Origin: Agapanthus africanus
Taxonomy: Eukaryota > Streptophyta > Magnoliopsida > Asparagales > Amaryllidaceae
Direction of reading: 5' to 3'
Assembly: GCA_030015575.1 (NCBI GenBank)
Contig: JASDDO010000006.1
Coordinates: 203,923,632-203,987,631 of the forward strand
DNA length: 64,000 nucleotides
The stretch's first letter is position 1; every line of letters begins with the position of its first letter. The notes beneath the pieces were generated by a model that made no database searches, was not told the origin of the DNA, and worked only from the letters and a program-made list of their open reading frames with translations. Shown piece by piece: positions 22,011-33,239 of the stretch. The translations under genes were made by a program, and so were the position numbers.

Positions 22011-23304
22011 CCTTCGTCGAAGATGATCCACCCGAGGGATGTAGTCTATGGCTCTATCTTCACACTAAAAGTCAAGTGGAGAAACTAGAGCCTTTAGATT
22101 GCTAATCTAAAATATCTAGAATGTAGTGAATGGTTCTAAGTGTGTATCTATCTCACTTCCTCTCTTGATTCTCAACATATGAGATTGTAGAGAGAAAGTT
22201 GAAGAAGAAGAAGAAGGAGCTCAAGAAAGGGTTGTGAGGAGAGTGAAGCAAATGGTGAGAATGGAAAAATCACATGAGAGAGAAAAACTCAACCATAGTT
22301 TTGTAAAACATTTTTTTTCAATATAAAGACTCAACTATGCTTGAATAGTTTGCACAAATGAATTGAATATTCATTTGTCAACACTATAGATGCATGGTTC
22401 TCACCATACTCACCTCACCACCTTTACACATCATTTTCCATTTAAAATAAATGGATAAATCTAAAATGAGGTGTCCACCTTCTAAAATATTTTCCGTATA
22501 AATACGGATTACACTCTACTATATATACATACATGTATTCGTATCAAAATTCGAATACCCAAAGAGATAGAATAACACAAAGAATATAATACTAGAATAT
22601 ACATATCGAAATACATATACGTAAATTATTAAATCAATACCCGATTTAATAATCCGGCTCAATCTCGAGCCGACTAGTATTATCAATCGTCCAATCGAAA
22701 GTTCGGATAACTAGTACAATCATTCGATCGGAACCCTGCACGTATCCAATACGACTACTACATCATTTCGCCTGAACCAGGGAAACCCTCTGTGTGGGAC
22801 TCTAAAGGCTCGATAGTACGTTGGCAGTGAGTTACTGGATAAATCCATAACCACAAGTACGTCAGCGGCACTAGCTGTACGTAACGGGTACCCGGGTACT
22901 TGTCGAAACGGATGGCCGACGAGCAAACTCATCTGGATCCCTACTGAGCCTATCTGTGACAATCTCCGTATAGTCCGGTCTCTTTGTTTGAGAGTATCGC
23001 ATACTGGGTCTAGGGGGTGGTAAACGTCAGACCCTAATAATCCGATAATTCGTGCTGATGTGGTTCAGGACCAATCCGGAAAACTACTGATCTACCTATC
23101 AGTAAATCCCAACTGTCTTGGCCAAGGTCTTATGGTGCAGGCCAATCGAACACGGTGCGATATCGACTCCCTATACCGGGAGAGACGAATCTCCAACAAT
23201 CACTCACTGCCTCCATGTGGCTCGGGACTGTACCCACTTAAAACCTGTTTGTATGACTCAGTAGAGCCGTGGTAGGGTAGTAATCAAAGCACAGTGGGAA
23301 CTCA

Positions 23305-23403
23305 CACGAGACAAATGACGATCACAGGTCTGAAGACTAACCTGTACACACGAGACAAATGACGATCACGAGACAAATGACGATCACAGGTCTGAAGACT
23401 AAC
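23305..23403. repeat. Local triplication in LTR M
   Basis: The unit CGAGACAAATGACGATCA occurs at about 23307, 23351 and 23369, with an AGGTCTGAAGACTAAC segment duplicated around it. Confidence 0.85.
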
Positions 23404-23873
23404 TCTGACGTTAGGTATAGTACCATCTAGAATTTCCCGGCGAGTTCGTCCAGTGTACTCACCCCCAGTGAGCACCAGTATATGATCTTAGGTGCGAAAG
23501 ACCAATGGCTGTGGGACCAACCATCGCCCCTTGTCGGGGTCTAGAAACGTATATACTAGTCTACTCCGGAATATCAATGCCCAGTCTCGATACTCCCATG
23601 ACTAGAGACACTTTAAGGATGTGCTTATCGACTACCCAGCTCCCACAAGTATGATCGCCATCACAATGGAAGTAGTCAAGCAATGATCCTGCGGGCTTTA
23701 TCAACATGTATAAATGATATATAATAATAAGTAAAACATATGCACATGTTAAGATAAATGCAAACCAGATAGCATACTATCATAACGAGCAAGATTGTCC
23801 TGTACATATCTATGTCCAAGCATCCACATGTATACATATACAATAATGGCCTCTAGGGAATACATATCCAACA

Positions 23874-24010
23874 ATCTTCCACTTGCACTAAGGCCATATA
23901 TTTGCGTATCGAGTACCCAACGTCTGCACTAGGGCCAGTTGTTGGCACATCGCATACTCAATATCTCAAATAGTCTCTCGAACTGTGCTTGAGGAAGGGC
24001 CTTTGGTCTA
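23874..24010 (-). pseudogene. RNase H tail and polypurine tract of copia element M
   Basis: Next to the LTR the minus strand gives a polypurine tract and, at about 23965-24010, the end of copia RNase H (KALPQAQFERLFE). The rest of the element has been replaced by gypsy-type element T. Broken remnant. Confidence 0.75.
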
Positions 24011-25329
24011 CGCGTGCAAGAATAACTAATCAACTCTTGACGTACAAACGTCAAACGACAGAGTCAAAACCCAAATACCAAAACTCAAGTCATTAAATGT
24101 CGTAAAACGAAAACAGCAACTTGAGAAAACACTTCCAGATTTTACCCTAGGTTGAATTAGGAAATTTTACATATAGTATAGGTCTAATTTTAAGATAAAG
24201 GAGCCATGTACCAAGCACGAGACACAGGCTTCATGGCCAGGTCGCAATTTGCGGCCAGGAAGCTTAAATTGGCGGCCATGGTATAAAATTAGGGGCTCGG
24301 GTCTCTAGGGTAACTTCTAGGTGGCTTGCTTGTCTCACTGTGTTTGGTAAATAATTTTCAGAGTCTCCGGGTCATAGCAGATCTCAATTTCCCATTGCAA
24401 TTTCCATAAAATCCGATATTGGTGAGTCTTAAATTTCTAGTTTTGGGGTTTCTACACTCAGTAGGTCCAGGATTCCAACACCGGAAGGGTTGTGGTCACA
24501 ACTAATTCTCAATTACACCTTTACAACTCCAAAATATCCCCTAAATCTTATCTTGAAATTTTCCAAGATCACTAAACTACATTAGTTTAACTTTAAACTA
24601 CTACAGGTGGGTAGAAAAGCTAATTAATTAACTAAAAGTGTAGGAATATACCTCATGTGGAAACTCAAGAAACTTATAAGGTGGCCAAAATTCTAAAACC
24701 TTAACTTGATCCTACCATCATGCTTGAAAAGAGATTGTGGTCATTTTTTTATGAAGGGAGTGTGAGGTTTTGGTTGAGTTTGGGAGTGGTTTGTGGTGGA
24801 AGAGGGGGTGGAGGGACGAGGAGAAGAATGAAGAGGATGAAGATAAGAAATGGTGAATGAGCCATGGTGGGAAACCCCCCTCTCTCTTTCTCTCTCCTTG
24901 CCCATACCCTCATGTTCCCCCTCATCAAAATTTCTCACTTTTTTCCATTTATTTTATTTTCTTTCTTTCCTTTCCAAAATGAAAAAAAACAAAACCTTAT
25001 AAATAACAATGAATCCATAGTTCATAAAATGTAACAAGTCTTGCAACATGTCATGTTACATTCCATAAACAAGATTAATGCATAATTAGTGAAATATTAA
25101 TCAAACTTAGAATTAAACTTGTATACAATAATTGTATAATAATTTATAAAATGTCCAAAACAATTAAATACTTCCAAAATCAATAATTCATATTAATTTT
25201 CCAAACTATAAGTATATAATCATACCATTTCATTAAAACTAATCTCCATACTTTTATAATATCTATAAGATTTATTATTTTAATTATTTAAATTCCAAAA
25301 ATAATATTTTATTTTTCTGAAATGTTACA
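24011..25329 (-). mobile_element. 3' LTR segment of T
   Basis: From about 24120 to 25329 it aligns with the last 1.2 kb of solo LTR P (46800-47963), including the TTGCGGCCAG palindrome region and the ATGTTACA end. 24011-24120 is the indistinct outer boundary with M. Confidence 0.7.
24235..24285. repeat. GC palindrome in LTR of T
   Basis: TCGCAATTTGCGGCCAGG at 24242-24259 is the diverged counterpart of the near-perfect palindrome at 46906-46926 in P. Confidence 0.6.
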
Positions 25330-25343
25330 GTCTTCCCCCTTTA
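25330..25343 (-). other. Polypurine tract of T
   Basis: The minus strand reads AAAGGGGGAAGAC immediately before the 3' LTR start TGTAACATT. Confidence 0.8.
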
Positions 25344-25999
25344 AATAAATTCAGTCCCTGAATTTAAATTTAAACCCCCCAATTACTAAAACATTTCAGC
25401 AAAACAATCAAGTCGTTGGGGCTCCGAAATCATGAATACATAAGAAATGTCATAGCGCAACGCATGCGCATTAAAATGAGCGCAATACTCAAAATCGAGA
25501 CTCCGTCAAGCGTCACGCCATCATGGGAGTTAATGAAAAAATGACAGTTTCAAAATCTATTACTAAGATCAATGTAGTATAGTTAGGACATTATCATATC
25601 TATATAGTATGCATCCTTATGAAATCGTCAAAACAACTGGAATAAAGTGCATGCAAAATCTCTTTTCAAATCGTCGTACGATGCGCATATCACGGCACAA
25701 GTAGCGGGCATGCAGTACAAAGAAAATAGCTATACATATATACATTTCTTTTGTTTAATATATACATCCCGCCCTTTTTGAAAATGATTTAGAAGGGTTT
25801 TCTTCGTAAAGATTCGTGTCATCATGGACACGTAGGAAAATATTGAGACTTTTGCTCCCTTGAAATCCCTTCGGTAAATATCGATGCATGCAAAAATACT
25901 CAGGTACTATCCTCAGACCATTCCTGCTCGATTATTGTGTAATATAGTATGTCATGAAAACATGGTGCTCGAGAGGAAATCAATCTCAAAGAGCAAATA

Positions 26000-26600
26000 T
26001 AAAAATGCCACGTGCGTCTGGTGCGCATAGAAATCGAAATCAATACAGGTGCCACGAATGTGCATAGAAACAAAAACCAAGTGCAACAGGTGTGCACGAA
26101 AATATCTGTCAAGTGCAACGGGTGTGCCTGACAAAAAAACCGGGTGCATCTAAAGTGCACGAAGAATCTCGATTAAGTGCATTTGGTGTGCACAATATCA
26201 CATCAAGTGCGCCAAGTGTGCGCAAGCGTCTCAATCAAGTGTACAAGGTGCACGAAAGTATAAATCCAGTGCACTAGGGTGCACGAAAATGAAAATCGAG
26301 TATCAAAATCGAATTCAACGGTATACGACATACACCAAATCGAAATCAAGTATACCGCGGTATATGAACTCGTAAAACGTATGCAACTACGTGCAAAAAA
26401 ACCCATATCAAGTACTGAAAGTGCTAGTAAACTACACCGAATGTATAAGTCAAAATCATGTGTATACTATATGCACGAAATCAAATCAAATACATCAAAG
26501 TGTACGGAATCAAAATCAAGTGCAATGGGTATGCACAAAACGAAAATCAGTACAACTGATATATGAAAATACAAATCAAGTGCAACTGTGGTGCACATAG
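26000..26600. repeat. Degenerate tandem array, about 35-37 bp units
   Basis: Roughly 16 to 18 units follow the pattern AATCAAGTGCA-n(5-8)-GTGTGCACGAAA. Most units hold a self-complementary GTGCA...TGCAC pair that varies between units (GTGCA, GTACA, GTATA). Variable tandem arrays inside gypsy elements are known as satellite sources. Confidence 0.8.
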
Positions 26601-28238
26601 GAAATATCAATCATGAAACTAAATCCTCAAAATGCCAGAATTAAAACGATGAAAACGCAATATCCAAATCACCAAGTCGCAATTCATAATAACTGTCGTC
26701 GAGGTGCCCCTCCTTTAATGTCGAAAGGTACCGGTGCATCCAAGGCCGACAGAGCGAGAATATCTACTTGCCTCTTGCCCATGGTCTGGCGTCCTCTGCT
26801 CTTAGATCCTTGTTTCTCTCTGCGGATTACCAGTTACATGACTCCTCAGCTCGACAGCCCGATTCAGAGTAATGACTGAACAGTTCCGTTCTGGCGCTCC
26901 TCTGAAGATCTCCTGACCAATTAACATGGTCACTCGTAATGTATCACGTTAATAATGGTAGTCTCTGGCCCACTGAGTGTGCGCGATACACTCGATCCTG
27001 GTCCAAGTCCTTATCATGAAGTACTCCCGAAAGATCCTGTCAGAGCCTCTTCCCAATCTCATCTCTGCCGGACTGTCCGGAAGTTGGCATTTTTTACTCA
27101 ATCCGTTTCTTTTTCCGGGATAGCTGCATTCCCGTCAAGACCTTTCTTTAGAAAATATGGCTGTATCCAACGCCTCTACGTGCGTATCAAGTATCTGACA
27201 TCAATGGAGTGGAACGAAAACTCGTGAAAATCTCACACGAACTTCTTACTCCGCTTCCCTTCAATATGGACCAATTCGAAATCATCTCTTCATAGCTGTG
27301 TGGACTGCGCTCCAATTGGCTGTAGTCATAACCAGAGTCTCTTTCAAAGCTACGAACTCGACATTTCTAATACCCTATAGAAGGTATCTGGCCAATTATA
27401 TTCTCGGGAACTCATCCAAATCATCGGAGTAATGCGCTTTCGCTCGTCCTTTCTCAATCGACTCACAACACGCCTGAATGAGGTTCCCTTTTAGCTGAAT
27501 CTAGTCAATTTGATGACCTCGCATCGGAGCATCCAAAAGAACAAAGTGTCCTAGTCACCTATCCAAGGGTGACTAGTAATCTTCTATCACATCCCTTCCT
27601 GTAAACTCATGTGGCATTAGCTTCATAAGTCAGGGGCGATATTTGTGAAACCTATCAACAACTGGCTCATCTGTCCGCACGGTAGATAATGCCTCGATCA
27701 TATAGAGTAGATGGTACCTTAATAGTCGTCGCAATATAGCTGGCATCTAGCAATGGCCCGATCATTTGGTGCAGATCTCGAACGTTTGTGTCGACGATAA
27801 ATCCTAGTAAAACAATAAATCAATGCGTTCGTACGTCACCGAAATACATCCTGGTCAGTTCTCGTCCCTGACGAGCTCATTCTAACCGCATCTCTGGCCG
27901 CAGCTCTCTCTACTCGTGTAGCCAAGGTAACAGAAACCGCAATCTGATATCGATGAGGATAGATCATAAGAACGAATAGAAATATGAGAAATGTACATGC
28001 TAAGACTACTTAAGCGGAGTAGCATATCGTAAGTATGCCGCGGAACATACACACGGTATGTCACTCTACTTAAGTCACTTACTCCATCAACCAAGGTCAA
28101 CCTACACGACGAAAGTTCAGTTCTAATACCCCCTCAGTCAAGTCTAAGTTCCGTAAGGTCAAGCCAAGGTTCCGAAATATATATACGCCCTAGACTCCGC
28201 ATAGTCAAAGCTAGACTCGAACCAAGGTTAAACCTAAC

Positions 28239-28250
28239 GCTCTGATACCA
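28239..28250 (-). other. Primer binding site of T
   Basis: The minus strand reads TGGTATCAGAGC, four bases inside the LTR end GGGTCGTGACA (28255). Confidence 0.85.
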
Positions 28251-28254
28251 ACTT

Positions 28255-28764
28255 TGTCACGACCCAGAAAAGGCACGTGACTGGCACTTGAATCATGTGA
28301 AGTGGACCCCACCTAATTCAAGTAAGCCAAAAGCTCAGAAATCTAAACCTTTTAGGGAAAATAGTGGAGGTGAAGTTTTGAAATAAGGTTTAATGAAACC
28401 AAGTTCTTTCTTTAAAACATAAGGAATTTCATATGGAGTACAATGTTTAGTATCTATCTTGAAAACATTTTTCGTCATTTGAAATTTGGACATCACTTCC
28501 TTTGTAAATTTTAACCCGAAAACAATACAAGCAATAATAATAATAGGCATCCCCTAGCGGGAGCTAGCTCTTCGCCAATTGGCAGAAACAACCACACAAA
28601 GATATAAATATACTACGCCCTGAGGTGAATATCAAGCACAGAAAGAAAGGAAACCAAATCATCATCAAAGAAACCAGAATAAAGCATAAATACATGAGCA
28701 TGACTCTAAGTCCGAAAGAATATACAACAGTGGTTTCTAAGTCTACAAAATACATAGTCTGGTT
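28255..28764 (-). mobile_element. 5' LTR of T, first segment
   Basis: It begins TGTCACGACCC on the plus strand and aligns with the start of P (43909 onward), including the AGCGGGAGCTAGCTCTTCG block. It is interrupted at 28764 by element B and resumes at 38698. Confidence 0.8.
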
Positions 28765-30918
28765 TGTTGAATATGTATGTCCTAGTGGCCATTATTGTAT
28801 AGTACTAGTTTGTATAATACATTTTGGAGGCTTGGGATATATATACGGGTTTACGACAGTCTTGCTCGATATAATAGTATGCTACTTGGTTTGTTTCTAT
28901 CTTAATATGTGTATATGTTTCTTTTAACATATCGCTAAATACATGTTGATGGAGCCCTTAGGATCTTTGCTTGACTACCGGCGTTGTGATGGCGATCACA
29001 CTAGTGGGGGCTGGGTAGTCTATAAGCACATCCTTATTTTGGTCCCTGGTCGTAAGATTATCGAGACAGGGCATCGATACTCTAGAGTAGACAGGTGCAT
29101 ACGCTTCTCGTCCCAGCAGGGGAGATGGTCTGTCCCACAGCCATCAGTACGTCGTACTGGAGATAGTATGCAGGTGCTCGTTAGGTTACGAGTACACTGG
29201 ACAGGACTCGCCGGGAACCGTTGGTTGGTATTATACCTATCGTCAGTTAACAGTTCCCAGGTGACATGAGTACAGCTTAGTCCGCTGACTTGACACTGTC
29301 ACTTCGCCTCGAGTGTGTTCCCACTGTTCTTAGATTACTACCCTACCACGGCTCTACCGAGTCGTGCAAACAGGTAGTAGTTGGGTGCAGTCCCGAAGCA
29401 CTTGGAGGCAGTGACGGTTAGACAGGATTCGTCTTTCCCGGTATTGGGAGTTGATATCGCCCTGTGTCTAGGAGAGCCATTACACAAAGTTGTCCCTGGC
29501 CAGGGCAAGCGAGATTTGCTGGTAGTGTTACCAGTTGTTTCTCAGGGTGTTTTGGGCTACACTTCGACACGACTTGTACCACTATTAGAGGACTGACGTT
29601 TACCGCCCCCTAGGCCCGCCATGCAATACTCTTAGATGAACAGACCGGACTGTACGGAGATTGTCACATTCAGGCTCAGTAGGAGTTAGGATGGGTTCAC
29701 CTCATCAGTCTTCTTGTCGGCATCTACCTGGGGACCGTTACGTACATCTAGTACCGCTTGCGGCCTGTAGTTAAATCCACTGCCAGCGTAGTGTCGAGCC
29801 TTTAGAGTCCCACACCGAGGGTACTCGCCTTTGGGCAAAACCGAGTAGAGGTCGCATGGTTTTGCGACAGGGTTTGTTCACACTCGCGCACTTGTGCATG
29901 TTTTAGTGTCCGGGCAGTTATTACTAGCGGGCTTTGGTTTAAACCAGATCCTAGTATTTGTTTTGGGATTGGTTTTGTCTCAGTGTATTCATGTTCCTTG
30001 GAACACGGATGCGGGTGTGTATGCACAGTTGACAGAGGCAGAGGCAGAGGATTCTCATTACGGTTGTTGACCATTTGATTTTGGTTGACTTGTTGACCAT
30101 TTGACTTTGGTTGACTTGTTGACCGTTGACTTTTTCTAAACCCTAATGAGAATGAGAAATAATATGATTAATAATTTTAATTAAGGATTATTGTGTCATG
30201 GTTGAGTTGAACATTTGACTTTTGTTGACTTGTTGACTTTGTTGACCGGTTGACCATTATTGACTTGTTGACCATTATCATTTCATTGCTATGACTTTTG
30301 TTTACTTGTTGTTCTTTACAAAAATGCAATAATTGCATGAAATGATAATGGTCATTGAAACTAACCATCACAATACTTGATTATTATTATTATCATTATT
30401 ATTTTTTGCTTTTGTGAGCATGGTTGCATTATGAGAGCTCATTCTATCATCTTCTTTCTCTCTCATGAAAAAAGCTCTCCCTCTTCCTCTCTCAAGGTTC
30501 AAGTGTTCCATGAGTTGGAAATCATGAATCTTTGAGACAAAACCACCATAACTCTTCTCTACTCATTCTAAGGTTCTAGGTTTAGCACACCAAGCACCTT
30601 AGTTATCTCTAGGTTGAGATAAGAGCTCAAGTTCGAGGCCCTCGGGTGGATCCATCTACGGCAAAGAGGAGACGACGAGGAGAAGCCGTTCAAGCCACTA
30701 TGAGGAGCAAGCAAGGAGGTGAAGCACCAAAAGAAGAGAAGGAGTTCAAGACCTAGGTATAACCATTCTACATAGTAGCTAAAACTTGTAGTATATTTGT
30801 TAGTTCTTGTTTAGCAAAGATCCTTATTGCATGGTCCATGTTACCTAGTTAGGAAAATTTTGATTTTTACCTATTCCGCCTCCCCGAAAGAACCGGGGTG
30901 GATAATGTGGACCTAACA
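28765..30918 (+). mobile_element. 5' LTR of B
   Basis: TGTTGAATATG to ACCTAACA, 2,154 bp. It contains the shared copia core, a dense W-box array (30066-30271) and, at 30882-30898, a CCCCG/CGGGG hairpin just before the end. Confidence 0.92.
30066..30271 (+). promoter_or_regulatory. W-box (TTGACC/T) array in LTR of B
   Basis: Fourteen TTGAC[CT] motifs on the plus strand occur in two clusters (30066-30131 and 30214-30271). TTGAC[CT] is the core site of plant WRKY factors. The array recurs in the 3' LTR (about 37853-38052) and in solo LTR N, on the opposite strand near 48838-48975. Binding is an inference. Confidence 0.6.
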
Positions 30919-30919
30919 G

Positions 30920-30932
30920 TTGTATCCGAGCC
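30920..30932 (+). other. Primer binding site of B
   Basis: TTGTATCCGAGCC, one base after the LTR, is a diverged tRNA-iMet site at the expected place. Confidence 0.75.
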
Positions 30933-31099
30933 TACCTAAGCAACAACTAACTGTTAGCAAAGTGTTTAGAATTTCGATCCGGAAAAAATCCCGAAAACAA
31001 ACCGAAAAAATGTGTTTTCTGTCGATTTTCAAAACATGCCTAAAAATATTTTGTATGACATGAAAAATACAAGCAGGTTTTTCTGGGAATTGTCAAGAA

Positions 31100-31200
31100 A
31101 TTTGAGCCCACGACTCGGCCAACTCGCCGCGGAAGCGCGGCGGAACCATGCGTTCCGCCACGGATCCGCGGCCGAGTTGACTCGGCCGCGACTCAAATTT
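31100..31200 (+). repeat. Long GC-rich dyad in leader of B
   Basis: Arms of about 48 bp, AAATTTGAG... to ...GGCGGAAC and the complementary GTTCCGCC... to ...CTCAAATTT, enclose a 5-6 base loop. It is the longest of the leader dyads. Confidence 0.88.
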
Positions 31201-31931
31201 GTTTCAGATTCTTCTGTTTGTTGTTTTGGGATTTTTGAGATATTTTATTTCTGCCCAGATTATCCAGAGAAAAATGTTATTTTTTTGGGGTAGTTACAAA
31301 TTTGTATTTTGATCGGAATTCTACAAACTTTGGCTAAATGGTTATATCTGTAATGTGATATATGCACTAAACGTCGGCTAATCGCTATAGGTCGATTAGT
31401 GGTTGTGCATATCTGTGATCTGTAATGTTGATGGTTTGTGTATATGAATTCGTTGGATTGTCGCGGATGAATAGCCGGGGGGGGGGGTTGTAAGATGAGA
31501 GTTTTCTTTAACTTTTCATTTGATGTAATATGTAATTGATGTAATATTATTTTTATGGCCGCACATCCGGGATGAGGTTGTAGCCGCCATTGTATATTAT
31601 TTCTTTTACTGATTTTGCTCCTAGGATAGACCCAAGGTGGGGTGCACAAACTACCGGGTACGTTGAAGTGCTGAGTGGCCTACTCACGGTGTTGAGGGAG
31701 GCTGCTTCACTTCGGGTATTTGGCGGGTAGTTTGCCGCACCCGTAGGGGTCTAGGGTGGGGTTTGGCTATTCATCGCGACCGTGTAATCCGTCTTTCGTT
31801 GCAGGCTCGAACGAAACGCGTATTCCTAGCATATCCAATGTGTTCATCTGTGATCTGGAATTGCTATCATTGCATCTGACGAATGAATATATCTATATAT
31901 GATATCTAGTAGGCGTTGCTTATATTTTGCA

Positions 31932-32012
31932 TCCGCGCTAGTCCAGCCCCCGCTTTGTCGTTAGTTAAGTAACCTAACGGGTAATGACGGGGCCCCATGG
32001 CGAATGCGGATG
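31932..32012 (+). other. Conserved leader block (B)
   Basis: It matches 4852-4932 and 59448-59532 nearly base for base, with stem CGTTAG (31959-31964) and CTAACG (31974-31979). Confidence 0.75.
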
Positions 32013-32159
32013 GCATAAGCGTACGTCATATTTTCGTTGTTTTCTGCAATGGTAGGATTAACTGATGGGACACATTAGATTAATGCAAAGAAAAACAAAC
32101 CTAAAAGACGTTGTTGGAACAATTTTCAAAAAGCTGTTATTGCAAGGACGTTCTCTTTT

Positions 32160-32412
32160 GTTTTGCATAGAGGTATTCGATTGTGAATGTCCAGCACCTC
32201 ATTCGACGAGGCAAGGGCCGAGATCCCTTCATCGGAAGTGACCCCTTGGACAAAAGTTTACGTCAGGGTAGTAACTTCATTATAGTCGATTATTCTTGCT
32301 TTGCATCGAGGTATTCAGTTTGGAATATCCTGCACCTCATTCGACGAGGAAAGAGCCGAGATCCCTTTACAGGGAGTGACCTCTTTAGCAAAAGTTTTCG
32401 CCACTATATTTT
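32160..32412 (+). repeat. Duplicated leader segment, period 138 (B)
   Basis: Two copies share GCACCTCATTCGACGAGG and CCGAGATCCC. A homologous duplication of period about 137 is present in C (59061-59320). Confidence 0.85.
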
Positions 32413-32527
32413 CAAAAAGGAAATCATGTTCCTTCAACTATATCAAGTTCATTACGTTAACGGGTTTTTCGCCAAAACCCAGCCGTAGCCCTCCGTCATT
32501 TCGGATTGGTATTACTTAGTATTCGTG

Positions 32528-32741
32528 CTACGTATTTCGTGCTCGGCCGAGGCGTAGTGAATGGTAGCTATGTAATATTTTTCTGTAGCATATAATGTGA
32601 TTTGTTGGGACAGTCGTGCGGTCATTTTGGCTCAGTCAAGGACTCGTACGGGTGTGTCTAATGCAATCAAGATAATGACGGGTTGAACTTGACTAGGATC
32701 CTTTGATATGTTGGCTTAGTCAAAGGTCACTTGGGTCCTAG
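32528..32741 (+). other. Three-hairpin leader module (B)
   Basis: Stems are CTACG/CGTAG (32528-32557), CGTGCG/CGTACG (32615-32650, one G-U pair) and CTAGGA/TCCTAG (32693-32741, with an inner CTTTGA/TCAAAG). Compared with A (CTATG/CATAG, CGTAT/ATACG, CTTATGAC/GTCATAAG), both sides change together. Confidence 0.75.
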
Positions 32742-33196
32742 GGGTAAAAACCACATCGGGAGTTTCTAAAGAAACTGAAACTTGCAGATTTAGCATACCT
32801 TATGGAGTGTAGTGACTAGAGTGGATTCCATCTAGGTCATTACACAATGATAGTTGGATCCCGATCCCACTGATGAGTTGGATTACTCTCGGGAAATTAT
32901 TTCACTTAACAATTAATGCTATAAACCAAGTAGGTGTCTAGAACGGTGTTAGCAGGGCTACGCCTCCAGGGAAAAGAGGTTATTTAATTAAGGAACTTCG
33001 CGAAAGCGTTGGAAAACCTCCCTCGAAGTACCAACACTAGCCTGGCTGAAAGGTTAAGCAAGTATTGTGACGTGCAATTAATCCCGACTAGTTCTTCTTT
33101 TAAAGGTTTGAAGAAGAATTTGAGGAAACAGTGGGAGCCATCCTGATTAGATAAATTAATAAACCAATCTAATCTTGCAAGAGCGCACGCTGAGTG

Positions 33197-33216
33197 TTTC
33201 TTTTCTCTCTCTCCAG
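33197..33216 (+). promoter_or_regulatory. Splice-acceptor-like site (B)
   Basis: TTTCTTTTCTCTCTCTCCAG ends at 33216, in the position of the pyrimidine-AG site of A. Confidence 0.4.
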
Positions 33217-33239
33217 GTAGCAACCATTTCACGCCCTAA

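Larger units (their letters stand above)
19570..23873 (-). mobile_element. 3' LTR of copia element M, split by solo LTR Q
   Basis: The plus strand runs from TGTTGGGATTTCC to CATATCCAACA. Removing Q (19898-22010) leaves about 2.2 kb with the shared core. A polypurine tract (AAGTGGAAGAT on the minus strand, 23874-23889) and the RNase H C-terminus follow at the right, so this is the downstream LTR of a minus-strand element. A local triplication of a CGAGACAAATGACGATCA unit lies at 23305-23403. Confidence 0.82.
25330..28254 (-). other. Interior of T, no coding domains
   Basis: In sense direction this runs from the primer site (TGGTATCAGAGC at 28239-28250) to the polypurine tract (AAAGGGGGAAGAC at 25330-25343). 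No frame longer than about 90 codons and no retroelement protein motif is present. A degenerate tandem array occupies about 26000-26600. The 27000-28200 part is unique sequence without recognisable features. Confidence 0.7.
30933..33239 (+). other. Leader of B
   Basis: It carries the same modules as A: a GC dyad at 31100-31200, the CCCACC...GGGTCTAGG block near 31625-31780, the conserved block 31932-32012, a duplicated segment (32160-32412), three hairpins (32528-32741) and a pyrimidine-AG site (33197-33216). No coding frame is convincing. Confidence 0.78.

Noticed and set aside
24741-24938. Minus-strand frame with an acidic and arginine-rich start
   Set aside because: It comes from purine-rich low-complexity sequence within the T LTR. 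A similar purine-rich stretch in P (47450-47580) has a different frame.
26000-26600. Regularly spaced short repeats resembling a CRISPR array
   Set aside because: Units are degenerate, there are no unique spacers of constant length, and the context is a plant gypsy-type element.
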